From positions 9,825,934-9,889,933 of the forward strand of contig CM026573.1 of the NCBI GenBank assembly GCA_015143295.1: a DNA stretch of 64,000 bases, written 5' to 3'. Every line of letters begins with the position of its first letter. The stretch's first letter is position 1. Below the pieces are notes generated by a model, which saw only the letters and a program-made list of their open reading frames with translations, searched no databases and was not told the origin of the DNA. Shown piece after piece: positions 46,018 to 58,699 of this stretch. A program made the translations under genes and the position numbers. Origin of the DNA: Tetracentron sinense (Eukaryota; Streptophyta; Magnoliopsida; Trochodendrales; Trochodendraceae).

Positions 46018-46325
46018 GTGATACCGGATTCAGCAAATCCGGTTATCACTCCCAAGGTTGTCACGTGTCCCTTTTGACACCCATTAACTGTGGTTAAGAT
46101 TCACCCACCATCCTTGGTTTTTAGAAAAAATATTAATTTTTTTCTAAAAATATTTTAATATTAAAAAACATTTAAAAACAGTTTTTTAATTTAAAAAAAA
46201 AAACCAAGGATAGGTGAGTAAACCCTAAGAGTGGATGAATCTTAACCGCAGTTAAAGAGTGTCAAAAGGGACATGTGGAGACCTCAAGGGGTGATAACAG
46301 GTTTTGTTAAATCCGGTTATCATAG
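46018..46325. mobile_element. Fold-back MITE, complete copy
   Basis: About 308 bases, starting gtgataccggattcagcaaa and ending gttaaatccggttatcat, inverted over at least 100 bases through cacgtgtcccttttgacacc and ttaactgtggttaagattca. This is the clearest complete member of the family. Confidence 0.75.
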
Positions 46326-46489
46326 TAGAAGATTTGGTTTCTCTACTTTTAGTGTAAAGTTGGGGGCAATCTTATATCAAGAAATTTTTGTTGCAAAACT
46401 TCAGATACCTCTCTCAATAAATACAAGTCTGTCACCAACTATATGTTAAAAGAAAGCTAGGCTAAAAGATGTTGAAGTACAGCTCCATG

Positions 46490-47320
46490 TTATATTAGGA
46501 AAGGCTAGTGGGGCAACACGTGTGATGCACGTGAGAGAGAGACTGAGAACAGGGATCCTCATGAGGACATTTCGATAAAAAAAAATTAAGGAAAATGTTT
46601 TGGGTATAGAAACTTAGACATTTTGGATAAAAAAAATTGTGAGAGACACATTACTTATTGTTATTAAAACAATGTGATGTTGGGACATTTTAAGAACCAA
46701 AAAACTTGACATGTTGGGTATAGCAAAGAAAAGGGGCAGATAGGACCTTGGTGAGGCGTTCTTCTTTCGGAGTATTTTGCCAAGAGAACGAAGGGTCCAA
46801 TTATGCCACTGAGGTCACCATGTGTCCCTTTTAACACTTTTTAACTGTGATTAAGATTCACCCACCCTTAGGGTTCACCCACTTATACTTGGTTTTTAAG
46901 AAAAAAAAATATGAATTTTTTTTAACCTTTCAATTAGTAAATTTTAATCAAGGTTTAAAATAAATTAATATTTTTTTTTTCTAAAAATCAAAAATAAGTG
47001 GTTGAATCCTCGGGGTTGGTGAATCTTAACCACAGTTGGATTCCTGTTACACCCTTGACGTTACCATGTGTCTCTTTTGACACCCCTTAACTGTGGTTAA
47101 GATTCATTTACACCTACCTTGGTTTTTTGAAAACAAATATTAATTTTTTTGAACCCTAGTTAAAATTCACTAATTTCTAAGGTTTAAATTTTTTTTCTAA
47201 AATTCAATAATAAGTTGGTGAACCATAGGGGTGTGTGAATCTTAACCACAATAAAAAAAAGTGTTAAAAGGGACACATGGTGACCATGGACTCCAAGAAG
47301 TCCGGTTATAACCGTAGAGA
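46490..47320. repeat. Composite of fold-back family copies
   Basis: 46790-47040 and 47040-47320 are two consecutive copies in the same style (gtcaccatgtgtcccttt, then taactgtg or its complement). 46500-46790 matches the inverted copy at 10660-10865. Confidence 0.6.
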
Positions 47321-47647
47321 ATTTCAAGCCTAATAGATAAATGATTGAGGGGTAATATGGGAATTGAGCAATATTTAATTAAGTTTTTGTCTTATATAAT
47401 GATTATGATAAGGATAGTTTATGAATTTTGAAAAAATTATATGTTTTCAAAGGCTTATTATGCAAATGGTAGTTTTGAAAATTTTCAAAATTTCTTATGT
47501 TTTAAGGACTCATTAAGCAAAAGCTAGTTTTGAAATTAAAAAGAATTAATCAACGTTGAAGTTTTGAACAGGAGAGTCTCATCAAAAAAAAAAAAAGATA
47601 GTTCAGTGCTCACATCATTCAATGGATCCTAAAGATCCACGAATGTA

Positions 47648-48060
47648 ACACAAACACACACACACCCCAACATGCAACAAAGCACAGAGCACCCACACAA
47701 CCCTCAAAAGAGGGCTGTATGGGGCATTAAAGGTTTCACAATACACACCTAACCCACCGATGTGAGATTAAAGGGTAGAGCCCATGCTGATTTTTTTGGT
47801 ATATATAACACAAATACACACACACAACTTACACACACACCCCAACATGCAACAAAGTACAAAGCACCCACACAAACCCTCAAAAGGGGGCTGTATGGGG
47901 CATTAAAGGGTTCACAACACACCTAACCCACTAAAGGGTAGAGCCCATGCTAGTTTTTGTTTTGTATATATAACACAAACACACACACAACTCACACACA
48001 CCCCAACATGCAACAAAGTACAGAGCACCCTCACACCCCTCAAAAGAGGCCTGTATGCCA
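47648..48060. repeat. Tandem repeat of about 161-175 bp, 2.5 copies
   Basis: ccccaacatgcaacaaag begins at 47665, 47840 and 48001. Units contain (CA)n, ctcaaaag, gtatggggcattaaagg and gggtagagcccatgct. The last copy is partial. Confidence 0.9.
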
Positions 48061-48399
48061 AAATAAATAAAAAAGATCCACGAATGACGGGTTTGTACGG
48101 TTATGCTCCCTTGTGATTTGCCATTTCAACTATTTATTATAATTACTTTTAGGGAAGTGCTTTTCAGACTGCAGAAGGGCCGAGACCACCGAGACCTCGT
48201 GCCCAGGATTCAACTTTGCTAAGGCTGACATGTATTAATTGTGGTGGGCTCTCCTAGTGTTTTGAACAGTTGGATTCACAATTGAGCGGCCCACCTCTCA
48301 ATAAAATGTTATATCAAAAGTTTCTCACTTTCCTTTTATAATGTGATAATAGAGATTTTTGATAGAATAGAATATCTGAAAAAATTGACCCAAATACAT

Positions 48400-49929
48400 A
48401 AATAGTTAGAGACTCTGTACATTGCATTTGTCTTCAACATTTCTGTCTTCAACCCGTTGCCCGAACTTCTGAGAGGGGTAATCTTCCTCGAATTTCTTCA
48501 AGTGCACATCTCCATGCGCATGTTTGGTCCTCCCAGAACCATCACTTGGCTATCCCAAGCATTATGTTGACACTGATTGTCACCATGAACATCGATCTCC
48601 GGTCTCACAACCCTGATCTTCAGTTTCCACTAGGCATTCAGCCGCCATCCACTTCACTCTTGAAGCTTCATCCACTGCAGTTCACTCCGTCAAACTATAC
48701 TCATCGTTCACCTTGAACATGAAGTACGTCACCCATGACAAGGCTCGCAAGCCAACCGTATCTCATACGGTACTTCCTCTGCAGTCTGCTTCCTTAGTTT
48801 ACGTATATGAGCATCGGCGTGTTGTCCCACTTCAACACTAAAGCTATCCCATAATAGCACCGACATCCACATCCTTTACCTAAAGTCACAAACACACATC
48901 ATGTATCCTCCGATGCAACACGGCCAGCAACCCTATACGTTACTCGAAACCGCCATAGCATCCACTACGCCAAATCTCTGTGAAACTCTCCATTGATGCA
49001 TCACATCCCTGATGCACTAATCTTGTTTCTTCCATTCCTTGGAGCAAAACCATTTTGTATGTCTTCCTTGGTTGTGTACCAATCCATTGGCACACTTCTC
49101 CTTGTGATCCTTCAATCAATCACTTGTGTTGAACTCAATCCGTCGAGGTCAACTTCTCGTAGCCAACAACCTATGAAGTTGTCTGAAGCCACTGCATCAT
49201 TTCAACCATTGACACATTGCCTCACTCTTAAGGTCTTCCCTACTTGCCTCACTCTTGAGGACTCCTCTCATACTCTTGATATTCTGCCCGAGTACTCCCC
49301 CACTCAAGCTTGCCTTGTATCTTGCATCCTTGTTGTGCCTCTCTAGTACCTCAACTCCTTGAGCAACCTGAGATAGCACCCATCCACTCCTATTGCATCA
49401 TCTTATACAATTGAGCTTCCAATCTTGACTAGAGTATCTGATTACTTAAGTCTTTGACACCTTGCCAATATAGTTATATGACTCTAGTACCTCAACATCT
49501 TGTGTCTTCACTGAGAAAACACTTCACCTGACCTTCGCACCACTGTGCTATTTCACTACGTGAGGTCTTGATACATCAACTCCTAGAGTCTTCATCTTGA
49601 ACCAACACTGTGCTCTTCAAGTCCCAACACTGTCTTCACCCTGAGTACACATTTGACCCTGAATATTCCATCGACCACTATCCACTAGTAGCCTTGCTCC
49701 AACACACCACGGCATTAGAGACCAACACCTATATTGTTGTCGAACTTCATCTCGATCCTGGACAAGTCTCTCCCGTAACAAGTCCACTCTCTATAAGCCA
49801 ACAAACTCTGTAACCAGTAGTACTCCCACTACTCGGAACCACAGTAGAAACATCTTGTGCATTCTAACTGATCACCTGTTGCAAACTGTAGCTTCAGGCT
49901 CTCACGAGCAACCATGCTCCCACGAGCAA
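48400..49929 (-). mobile_element. Non-coding interior of an LTR element
   Basis: Lies downstream of the primer site on the minus strand. C-rich on the plus strand, with no gag or pol domain in any frame, as in large non-autonomous LTR derivatives or an extremely decayed element. The left boundary is uncertain and no second LTR is in view. Confidence 0.45.
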
Positions 49930-49945
49930 CCATGCTCTGATACCA
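49930..49945 (-). promoter_or_regulatory. Primer-binding site, initiator tRNA-Met type
   Basis: TGGTATCAGAGCATGG on the minus strand, two bases after the LTR end. This is the standard primer site of many plant LTR retrotransposons. Confidence 0.85.
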
Positions 49946-49947
49946 AC

Positions 49948-51142
49948 TGTCACGGTCAACTTTTTGATTTTGCGGAACAACCGTGCGGCGCCTCGATCAT
50001 CCCATGATCTTGGCTAGCCTTACACCATTACACTATCCATCCATTGAACCAACCCCACGTCTCGTGCTACAATGCTACGACAAGGTACGACCCGCTACCG
50101 AGTCTCATCCGCTAAGCTATACTCAGCTGGCTTACGCATCACTTCATCGTGTCGCACATGACACTCGTCCAACACATAAGGTTCCCGCGTCACTGAGGTT
50201 CCGTCTCACGCATCTCTCATAATGCTAAGGTTCCCCGATCAAGCCGAACATCCAACACGGCCCGATACTCTCGAACATGACTATCGGTCATCCTCCACGC
50301 ATCGCGGATAGCATAGGAGCATCACTGCCCCATTTACCGAGCATTGAGGACATTCCGCCCGCAACACAATCCTCGGTCCTCTGACCGAGTATCCCAACCA
50401 TACCTCGCGCCCTCCTAAACGACCATGATGCATACCGCACACTTAAAGGCCATATTAGGATGAAACCTCTTGCCCGAAGGCTCTTGCGCAGTGCTAGGAA
50501 GTCTGTCTCCTTTGCACCGTCCTTGGATGCTCCAACAACCATCCAAGGAGACTCCAAGATCCCTTTCAAGATCCTAGAGCCCGCCCCCAACTCCTTTGGG
50601 GTTGCTCATTTGGTGGCCCCAGATGTGCCACAAGGGAAGGGAGAGCTACACCCTTCTCCTTAAGGTGGATGATAAACCTTTCACCATTTTCCAGAAGGAA
50701 ACATCACCACTGCTGGTGGAGTCATACTGGTCTTTTACGGAACAGTACACTTGGATATCCACAAACCGTCTGTACCATTAAACTCGTATTAACTTTCTCT
50801 TCGAATGAAGGTACTATCGGCCCTACTTCCAACATACCATGTGGGCCCCACAACACTTGCCCACATGTGTCCGACCAAGCACCAAACTCAAGCTTCACTC
50901 CATAACTCTTCATGTGCACTTCACCCAAATCACAGTACCTCGTACACAACATCAAGACACCTCCATGTCCCTTCACTTCGGTACCCAACACTAAGGCACC
51001 AACCTTGCACCACGCTACGCTATCGCTTGCATAGTGCCTCGCCTATCTCCTAGGCACCGCATTGGCATCCTTTGCCCATGCTCAGGCCATCCCGGCCCAG
51101 TATCACGGTCATGGCAGTACTTGACAACTTTTGACCGTGACA
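49948..51142 (-). repeat. LTR (5') of the non-coding element
   Basis: 1195 bases with perfect 12-base inverted ends: TGTCACGGTCAA at the left, TTGACCGTGACA at the right. The primer site adjoins the left end, so the element reads on the minus strand. The right end cuts into a fold-back family remnant (51143-51270). Confidence 0.85.
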
Positions 51143-51455
51143 AAGTGTCAATTGATGTTCACCCACCATTCCTTAGTTTTTAGAAAAACTTATTAATTAT
51201 TTTTGTAAGAATATTTTAATATTTAAAATATTTTTAAATATGAAAAAAAAAATTAATAGGTAATTAAATGCCACATTCGAGGCTTTAATATTGGTCCGAT
51301 TCAGCTAAGCCTGGTTCACCATTCTGATTCATTGGTAAACCATATCTAGTTTTATAAAAAAAAATATCATCCTTGGTTGTGAATCGGATCATGTTCCTGG
51401 ATGCATATCTTATGCAATATCCGTCCTAATGTGAATCAAATACAGCACAGTTGGT
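51143..51455. other. Fold-back remnant and intergenic DNA
   Basis: gatgttcacccaccattcct followed by an AT-rich tract is the right part of a fold-back copy split by the LTR. The rest has no gene. Confidence 0.45.
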
Positions 51456-51555
51456 CGGATCAAGACCTTTGAACTATGTCTTGTGATAATTTATTTCTTA
51501 GATTTTATAAGTACAACATAATTTAACCAACAAAAGAGTCACTTGTTTTGGCAAA

Positions 51556-51849
51556 CTTGTCTTTGCCTTCAGTCATTGCCTTGTGGTATGATTGAGTTTA
51601 CCAAAAAAACCAGAAAACCTTTAGGGTGAGGTTTAGTCCCACATCGGGTTCCTACCCGAGCATGTTGTCCCATATAAGTTCCTTGGCGCCTCAAACGGTT
51701 GGTACCCGTTTTGAAGAGCTCTAGGGTGAAGCTTACATGGGCTGCATGTGTGTGGTGTGTGTGTGTGTGTTTGCTTGGGTGGTGTGAGTATTCCCTTGTC
51801 TTTGCCTTCAGTCATTGCCTTGTGGTATGATTGAGTTTACCAAAAAAAA
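51556..51849. repeat. Insertion flanked by 54-bp direct repeats in the 3' region of P450 copy 3
   Basis: The segment at 51556-51609 (cttgtctttgccttcagtca and onward to an A-run) is repeated at 51795-51849. Between them are 185 bases with ttagtcccacatcggg and a (GT)n tract. The corresponding place after copy 1 lacks it. Confidence 0.75.
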
Positions 51850-52128
51850 AAAAGTGTTAGCAAACTGATTTATTGAATACTTCTCGATGATTACGCGCTC
51901 ATTAAGAATTGAATTATATAGAGATCACATGATTATCAAGATATAGAAGCATTATCTTAATCAAATCCTAATCAAATATAATCTCAATCAAATCTAATAT
52001 TTGATTCTTATTTATTTATGATTAGATACACCAATAATGATACAGTGCATCTCATTCATTTTATTACTCTCTAATAACTGGAACCATTACCATGAGCATC
52101 AAATCCCAGGTGAGACTAGAACACTCCT
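51850..52128. other. AT-rich 3' flank of P450 copy 3
   Basis: No gene. Similarity with the 3' flank of copy 1 resumes just before the stop codon (ccatgagcat). Confidence 0.5.
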
Positions 52129-55100
52129 TTATAGGGTTTTGACACATAGGCGATAAGTCGGCACGGCGAGTAAGTGGTTAGCCCTTGGAGCCGCTAGGCC
52201 GAACGTCTCGCTCATATCCAACTCATCAGGTACCATGCCATCAGGAAGTTTCCAGTCAAAGCAATGCACTAACTGCGCTACTACTAGTCGAACCACGATC
52301 ATGCCCAATTGTATTCCTGGACACCCTCTTCGACCTGATCCAAATGGGATGAGTTGGAAGTCACGTCCCCGGACATCTATATTGGTATCAATGAACCTCT
52401 CAGGGGAGAATTCCTCAGCATTACTCGACCACACGTCAGGGTCTCGGCCAATTGTCCAAGCATTTATAATGATCCGAGACTTCTTAGGTATATGGTATCC
52501 GTTGATTGTGATATCTTCCACGGATTCGTGGGGGACTAGAAATGGGGCAACTGGATGTATCCTCATGCTTTCCTTTACCACCATGTCCAAGTAGTCGAAT
52601 TTCGCCAAATCTGTCTCCTCCACCACCCGATCCATGCCGACTACACCCTCTATCTCTTCTTGGAGTTTTTTCATCATCTTCGGATGCCTTATGAGCTCCG
52701 AGAGGGTCCATTCGATTGAGGTAGTTGAAGTGTCTATTGACCCCACAAGCATATCAAATAAGATTGCTTTGATATGGGTTCGATCCATCTTATACTGCTG
52801 GTCATCTTGGGTATCTTTGGACTCCATCATCAAGGACAGCATCACGTCTATGAAGTCCCTGTGTTGTTCTTGCGGGTCTCTTGCATCTCGTACATGTGCA
52901 TCGATCATTTTCTCCAAAAATTCATCGCTGGCCCTGCTACAAGATTTCATCCTACGAGCCAACCCCTAGAGCCGATTCATAACATGTTATATTTAAATTT
53001 ATATAGAGAATATGTGGTATGTGATGACATATATACAAATTTGCCTATGTATCACACATTTGAGTGTGATGTGATACTCTTTTGGGCCCACAAAAATAAA
53101 ATTATGCAAGTCCCCGTTTTTGTTATATATGAAAAAAAAAAAAATCAACTCAATCAGAGTTATATAAGCCATCCAATTAAACAAAATAAACTACAACTTG
53201 ATGAGTCCCTAGGAGTTCATCCTGACCAACTAGGGTTACTGATGCACATTCTCGTTGTTCGATTGGACAGTCTAAATAACTACGATTGTGCTATTTTTTT
53301 TTATCACGTATTAGGAAATAATAGGTGGTGCTCTATCAAACTTGTGCTCTAATAGGTGTTGTTGTAAAATGGGTGAAAAGTTCACTAACGAACAGGAAAT
53401 GTGTTGAACCATGGAGATATTTACAAATAATTGTATGCAAGGTAAATTATATAATCAAAGACAGATTATACCGCATGAATCACTGAATTAGTCTATCTTT
53501 GCACTATGATTTACCTACAACCCATTTCAGTGGGGACCCAGCGATGGGATCTATCCAATTTCATGATATTCCAATGTTAGTAAATTATACTTTTTTATTT
53601 AAATTCATAAATTAATTTTGAATTATATTTTTGACTACCTTACACTAATTGTGAATTCTATATTTTCGCTTCTGCAGTTCGCTTCCATTTCTTACAGACA
53701 GGAAATTGCAGTGCCATCAATATTCGAGTAATAATAGAAAGGTACTTATGATCCATATTTTTTAATGCACTTATATACACATGAAGAGACTCGCATTCAT
53801 ATCAGATTATTTACTTCACAATGTATGTTTTGCAATGATATTAATTTATTTTTCGTAAGCAATATAATTTTTAAATTTTGCCATACAATTGAACGTGCAC
53901 TTAATTAACTTTATTTATTATATGTAATTTAATTTTAAGCATGGTATAAGATAATATATTTTTAAAAAAAATATGTCCATATATTCTTACTTAGTGGAAT
54001 AAATAGTCAACTATTATATGATTATTCAGACTGAAGTACTTCGTGGCATAGCAAACGTTTTTAAATAATATAAGGTTTGGTTTCTGTATTGATTGTTAAT
54101 GGTTTTTTTATTTTTTATTTTTAATTAATTGTTGAGATTCAACATATTTTATTTCTAAACTTGTTCAAATTAGTCAGAGCTCATCTCTCAATATATTGTT
54201 ATTTTGATTATATATGATGATATATTCATTACATCAAAACTTTAGAACGTGTGCATCCACACAAATATCAATGGACAATAAAAGATAGATCAGTTGTATG
54301 TCTACTAGACATACATAATTAAACCCCCGAGGGTGTAGCCCAGTGGTCACTTGGACGAACCGTAAGCCCGGAGGTCTCGAGTTCGATTCCTGGCTCCCCT
54401 CACTAACGGTTGCATAGGGTAGGGGTATTCCCTATGTAGCCCGTGGGACTAGTCTAGCTTTCAAGGCTCAGGATATCCAAAGTTCTAAAAAAAAAAAGAC
54501 ATACATAATTACAGAAATCAAAACGGGTCTGGGAGACACCTAAAGATTGTTACAATTGATGAAATTATTTTTTTAATCATAATTATGTTTTTAACTTATA
54601 TATATAACTATATTATCATTTACTATTTTCCTATATTAATTATATTCATTTTCTTCTTAATTCATCATTGATGTAGAGGATTACCCAAATCAATCCGACC
54701 ATGGAGACTCATAGATGTCCTATGAACAACACGGAATCTTGACACCTACTTTTTATTTAATTTTATAAGTTATCATTTAAGCACTTAGAGACTTGGATAC
54801 AATTATTTGTATTTTTATTTTTTTTTGAGATGTTGTTTTCTTTTTTAACAACACTGCAACTTTCATAGTTATAAAGTTAATCGCACGGATCATTGCTAAT
54901 ATATATACTAATCAGAACCCACGTGCGTTCCACATGGTGATTTTGCATATCTAGAATACAGTAGAATACTATTTTAGAAATTTCTTTGGCCCATTTACCA
55001 TGTGACCATTTCAAAGCTAGCCTAATATTTGGACAATATATATAAATTACTGGAGGTCTAATGCTTCTTGTTTTTGTACTTTCCTTCATCCAAAGACATA

Positions 55101-58100
55101 TTTCGTTGGCTATATTTTTCATATTCAAGTAAGACTCCCGCCAGGTCTAATAACCTCCTTAACTATTATCATTCACTCCTTGACCTTGTTCTTCATCTCC
55201 TCGCCTTTCTCTCTTCAACCACTCTACAATAACTCTCTTCTTCATCTATCTTAATGTTGTTATCATTTTTCATGTTTATTTTATGTTACAATTAATAAAT
55301 TAATTTTAAATTTCTTTAAAAAAAATTGTAATCTATTTTTAAAAAAATTGTTATCTTACTTATTTAGTAAAGCAACTTAATATATATAATTTATCAGTAT
55401 ATATTTATTTAAAATAGTCATCTAACATTTTAATTAAATTTTGATTAGTCAAATATTTAAAAGTTGTTCTCCCCAATAGTAAAATAAACTAAGATTTTAC
55501 TGATTCTAAACTCTGTTTTAAAGAATTATGTAATTAATAAAATTGTGTGAAATACCATGTTCATAAGTAATAAATTTGCTTAGGAATGATACTTGAATTT
55601 TAAACTAATTTTTAATTGATAAATATATAAATATGATTTAATTAATTATTTATCTTTAACTAAAATAGGTTTCTATTCTAAGTGTCTACTCATAACCAAA
55701 CTTCTTTGCTTAAAGCTCTAACTTGATTTTAATTAATAAATATTAAGAATTTATGTTTTATAATTAGTTATAATTCATTCTTAATTTTATTAATAATTTA
55801 TGATAGTCATTTAGGGTTGATTTAAAATAATTACATAAGCTTTTTATTTTAAGTAGTTTGTAATAAAAGTTCAAAATTTTTACATTAATAAATACATAAT
55901 AATTATAATTTTTTATTTGAACTTTTTAAAAAAAACAAATATATCAAAATTAAATATTATTAAGTTATATGTGTTTAGAATTATTATTTTTAGATTTTAT
56001 AAGAGTTTCAAATTGTATAGATTAATTGTATAATCTATGGATATTTGAAGTATATGAAAACTTATTAAATATTAGAATTTTTGAAAAATAAAAACCCTAG
56101 AAATGTATCTTATTCTTATAAGTAAAAGAATATGATTATTAATGGAGTCCGCCATTAATTAAATTTCTTTATGAATGCAAATGTAGGTGATTGTGTATTT
56201 TGAAATAGTTTCAAGATAACTTTTTTTTCTCCTTCTCAAATTAAAAGTTTTACAATTAATTTCGTAGAGTTTTATATTTTTATACTAATAATATATTTGT
56301 GGCACCAACCCATAGATTATCCTTATGGATACAATGTGGTGGTGGAAACCATTGATATGCCATTATTAAATTAGTTTCATAAAGTTTTAAATGATTTAAA
56401 CTTATAACATATTTATTGGACCCACATATACATTCTCTTTATGGATATATTAGAGGTGATGAGGCATTTGTATTAAATTTTAATAAGTCTAACCGAGGCA
56501 AACAACTATAAGTAGTTAATTAAAATATGTAAATTTAATGAAATTACTTATTGGACAAAGATTAAATATAATAATATACTCCTTTATTATATAATATAAG
56601 GTCTAATGATGTCTAGGGGAGATTTATTAAAAATGTATTTTTTTTCTTTAAAAATGTATGATGGTGCTTTGTGCATCCCAACAATTTTAAGACTACGCCC
56701 TAATATTAGACACAGATTGAATTATAATACCTTGTTACCAACCTTTCTTTCTCTTGTATGGAGTATTTGAATTATTTTTGTAACTGTGTTTTGAGTTATG
56801 TAGGAAGAGACTTTAATGAGAAAAGACAAAAAAAAAAGTACTGGACCTCACAAAAAAAAATTCACATTTTTTTATTCTTCTTGTTCAACAAAAAAAAGAA
56901 AGTAGATAAGAAGGAAATTAAACATATATAGATATATATATATAGAAAAAGAGAGATGAACTATGAACATGAGCTCTTGTTGAAGAGAGAACCGAGCAAC
57001 CCAAAATATGCCTTGAGATGTGTATTTTGGGAATTATATGAAAAAATTAGTTGATAAAAATACCCTTCTTCTATGATTGTAATTTCTAAACCACCTCCAC
57101 CATAAGACTTATTTTTGGTTGATCTAGTTCTCTCTTCAACCGAAGCTCCTATTAATGTTAACCTTTCATTAAACTAACGAATTTGGAAATTTTCAAACAT
57201 TCTTACCCAATTATTAATTATGAAAGTGCTAAAGTTAATGGTAGTTCAATCTTTTCACATAAGACAAATTATGAAATGTAGAACACAATAAGTACAATTT
57301 TTTATTTCTTGTTTCCTCAATTTAATTAGTTATCCCATGTGAAGATGTCAAATTAACATTTCTCTCTCTCTCAATATATATAAATGTCACATCAATTTTT
57401 TGTTGACCCGAGAATTTCTCTAGTGTTAAAAATAAATAAAGGAGCTCCACTCAAATGCCACCAACAGAGCTCTGTCTCATTTTTAAAAGAGATTAACTAG
57501 GAACTGGAGCTCTAGTTGAAGGGGTCGATAACTGGAGCAACCCAATAAAATGCCTTGAGGTTGGGAAATTTTGTGATTATACATATAAAAGAAGGGTATT
57601 CGGTCTAAAAAGTAATGCTATTTCTTATTATGTACAGTAAATGAGTGATTATATGTGGGGTGCACCACTAATTAAATTTCTTTATGAATAAAAATGTATG
57701 CGATGGTATATTTTGATTTAGTTTCAAGATTACTTTCTCATTTTCTTCTCAGATAAAAAAATCTAATAATTAATTGTTGCCAAGTTTCGTGCTGGCTCTA
57801 GCCAGGATTGAAACCGTTCAAACCAAGTCCAGCTCCAGTAAAATAACATGAATCAGGTTAAATGATTGGACAGTACTCAAGCTTTATCATGTAGAAGCGT
57901 ACCTGGAGATCAAGTGCTCCAACATAGGGGATATAATCGGCTATGTTGAAAGTTCCAACCAAATTCAGTGCCTCCTGGATGACTGGTTTGAACTCGCACC
58001 CCTCATCCCTGCTGTGACCAAATAGCATCCGATGGGTCATATCCTCGATGAGATTTCCCACCTTGGCGCTGATATCAACCACGGCACGATCCTTAGCAGC

Positions 58101-58571
58101 ATCCTTGAGTGATTGAATCAGCAATGCTACTTCTTCTCTCCTCATGCCCTTGAATGAGTCTATCTTTGAGCTACTAAGAAGCCTTAGAGTGCACAATTTG
58201 CGAATGTTACGCCAATAGGGACCATACTCCGCGAAGGCCAAGCCTTTGCGTCCATAGGACAAGTACTTGGAAGCCTGGTTCTCGGGTCTATTAGCGAAGA
58301 TAGTATCGTGTGTTTTGAGGAACAACTCGGCCGCCTGAGGGGACGATACCACCACGGTAGGCACGAGACCCAAGCGCAAGTACATGATGGGACCGTATTT
58401 CTTGGCCAAGCGATGGAGACTCCGGTGAGGGAGTTGTCCCAGCATGTGAATGTGTCCGATAATTGGAAGGCCACGGGGTCCTGGTGGTAGCCGTCGATGC
58501 TTTGCCGACCGTTGTAGATAGGCAAAGCCTCCTATTACGGCTAAGAGAACGGCAAGGATCCAAGAAGACAT
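52129..58571 (-). CDS. Cytochrome P450, CYP71 clan, CYP736-like (copy 3, two exons)
   Basis: Exon 1 is 58571-57903 (223 codons) and exon 2 is 52965-52129 (278 codons plus stop), predicted 501 residues. The donor is CAG|GTACGC and the acceptor CTAG|GGG, phase 0 after ALDLQ as in copy 1. The protein has the N-terminal anchor (about 4-19), PPGP (29-32), WRNIR (120-124), I-helix GSIDTS (298-303), ESMR (355-358), PERF (411-414) and [10 protein letters not shown] with Cys438. Exon 2 has the same length as in copy 1 and differs by scattered substitutions, several in the region after the intron ([13 protein letters not shown] against [13 protein letters not shown]), where substrate contacts may lie. 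An in-frame ATG at 58607 is less likely than the MSSW start. Presumably an ER-bound monooxygenase; substrate unknown. Confidence 0.93.
52966..57902 (-). other. Intron of P450 copy 3
   Basis: 4937 bases, twice the length in copy 1. Besides the blocks shared with copy 1 (54895-55090, 56190-56610) and with copy 2 (57370-57902) it holds a SINE at 54322-54496. A 5' block is partly duplicated inside the intron (56955-57090 resembles 57490-57600, and 56130-56240 resembles 57630-57740). No other gene seen. Confidence 0.85.
54322..54496 (+). mobile_element. tRNA-derived SINE with intact target duplications
   Basis: 175 bases flanked by perfect 15-base direct repeats (agacatacataatta at 54307-54321 and 54497-54511). 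An A-box-like gtagcccagtggtcac and a B-box-like gagttcgattcc stand in tRNA spacing near the 5' end, and the 3' end is an A-run. The orientation is opposite to the P450 gene. Related plant SINE families exist; I did not assign one. Confidence 0.9.
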
Positions 58572-58681
58572 TGCTACTTGGCGCTTGAGACCAGAAGAGT
58601 TGATCAATAAAGAAAGCCTTCACTTCCTAGTTCCTAGTCTGTCTTTTAAGTTTTAAGAGCACTTAGGGTGGTGCGTGCTTT

Positions 58682-58689
58682 TATTTATA
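58682..58689 (-). promoter_or_regulatory. TATA box of P450 copy 3
   Basis: TATAAATA on the minus strand, about 111 bases upstream of the ATG at 58571. Confidence 0.6.
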
Positions 58690-58699
58690 GACCCGTAAT

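Noticed and set aside
47648-48060. CRISPR-like array
   Set aside because: Units are far too long, spacers are absent and this is plant nuclear DNA.
48993-50663. Plus-strand frames of 60-117 codons
   Set aside because: Compositional artefacts of C-rich non-coding LTR-element DNA; no domain recognised.
54322-54420. Possible tRNA gene
   Set aside because: A- and B-box-like sequences are present, but the acceptor stem does not close and the unit continues to an A-tail with target duplications, so it is a SINE.
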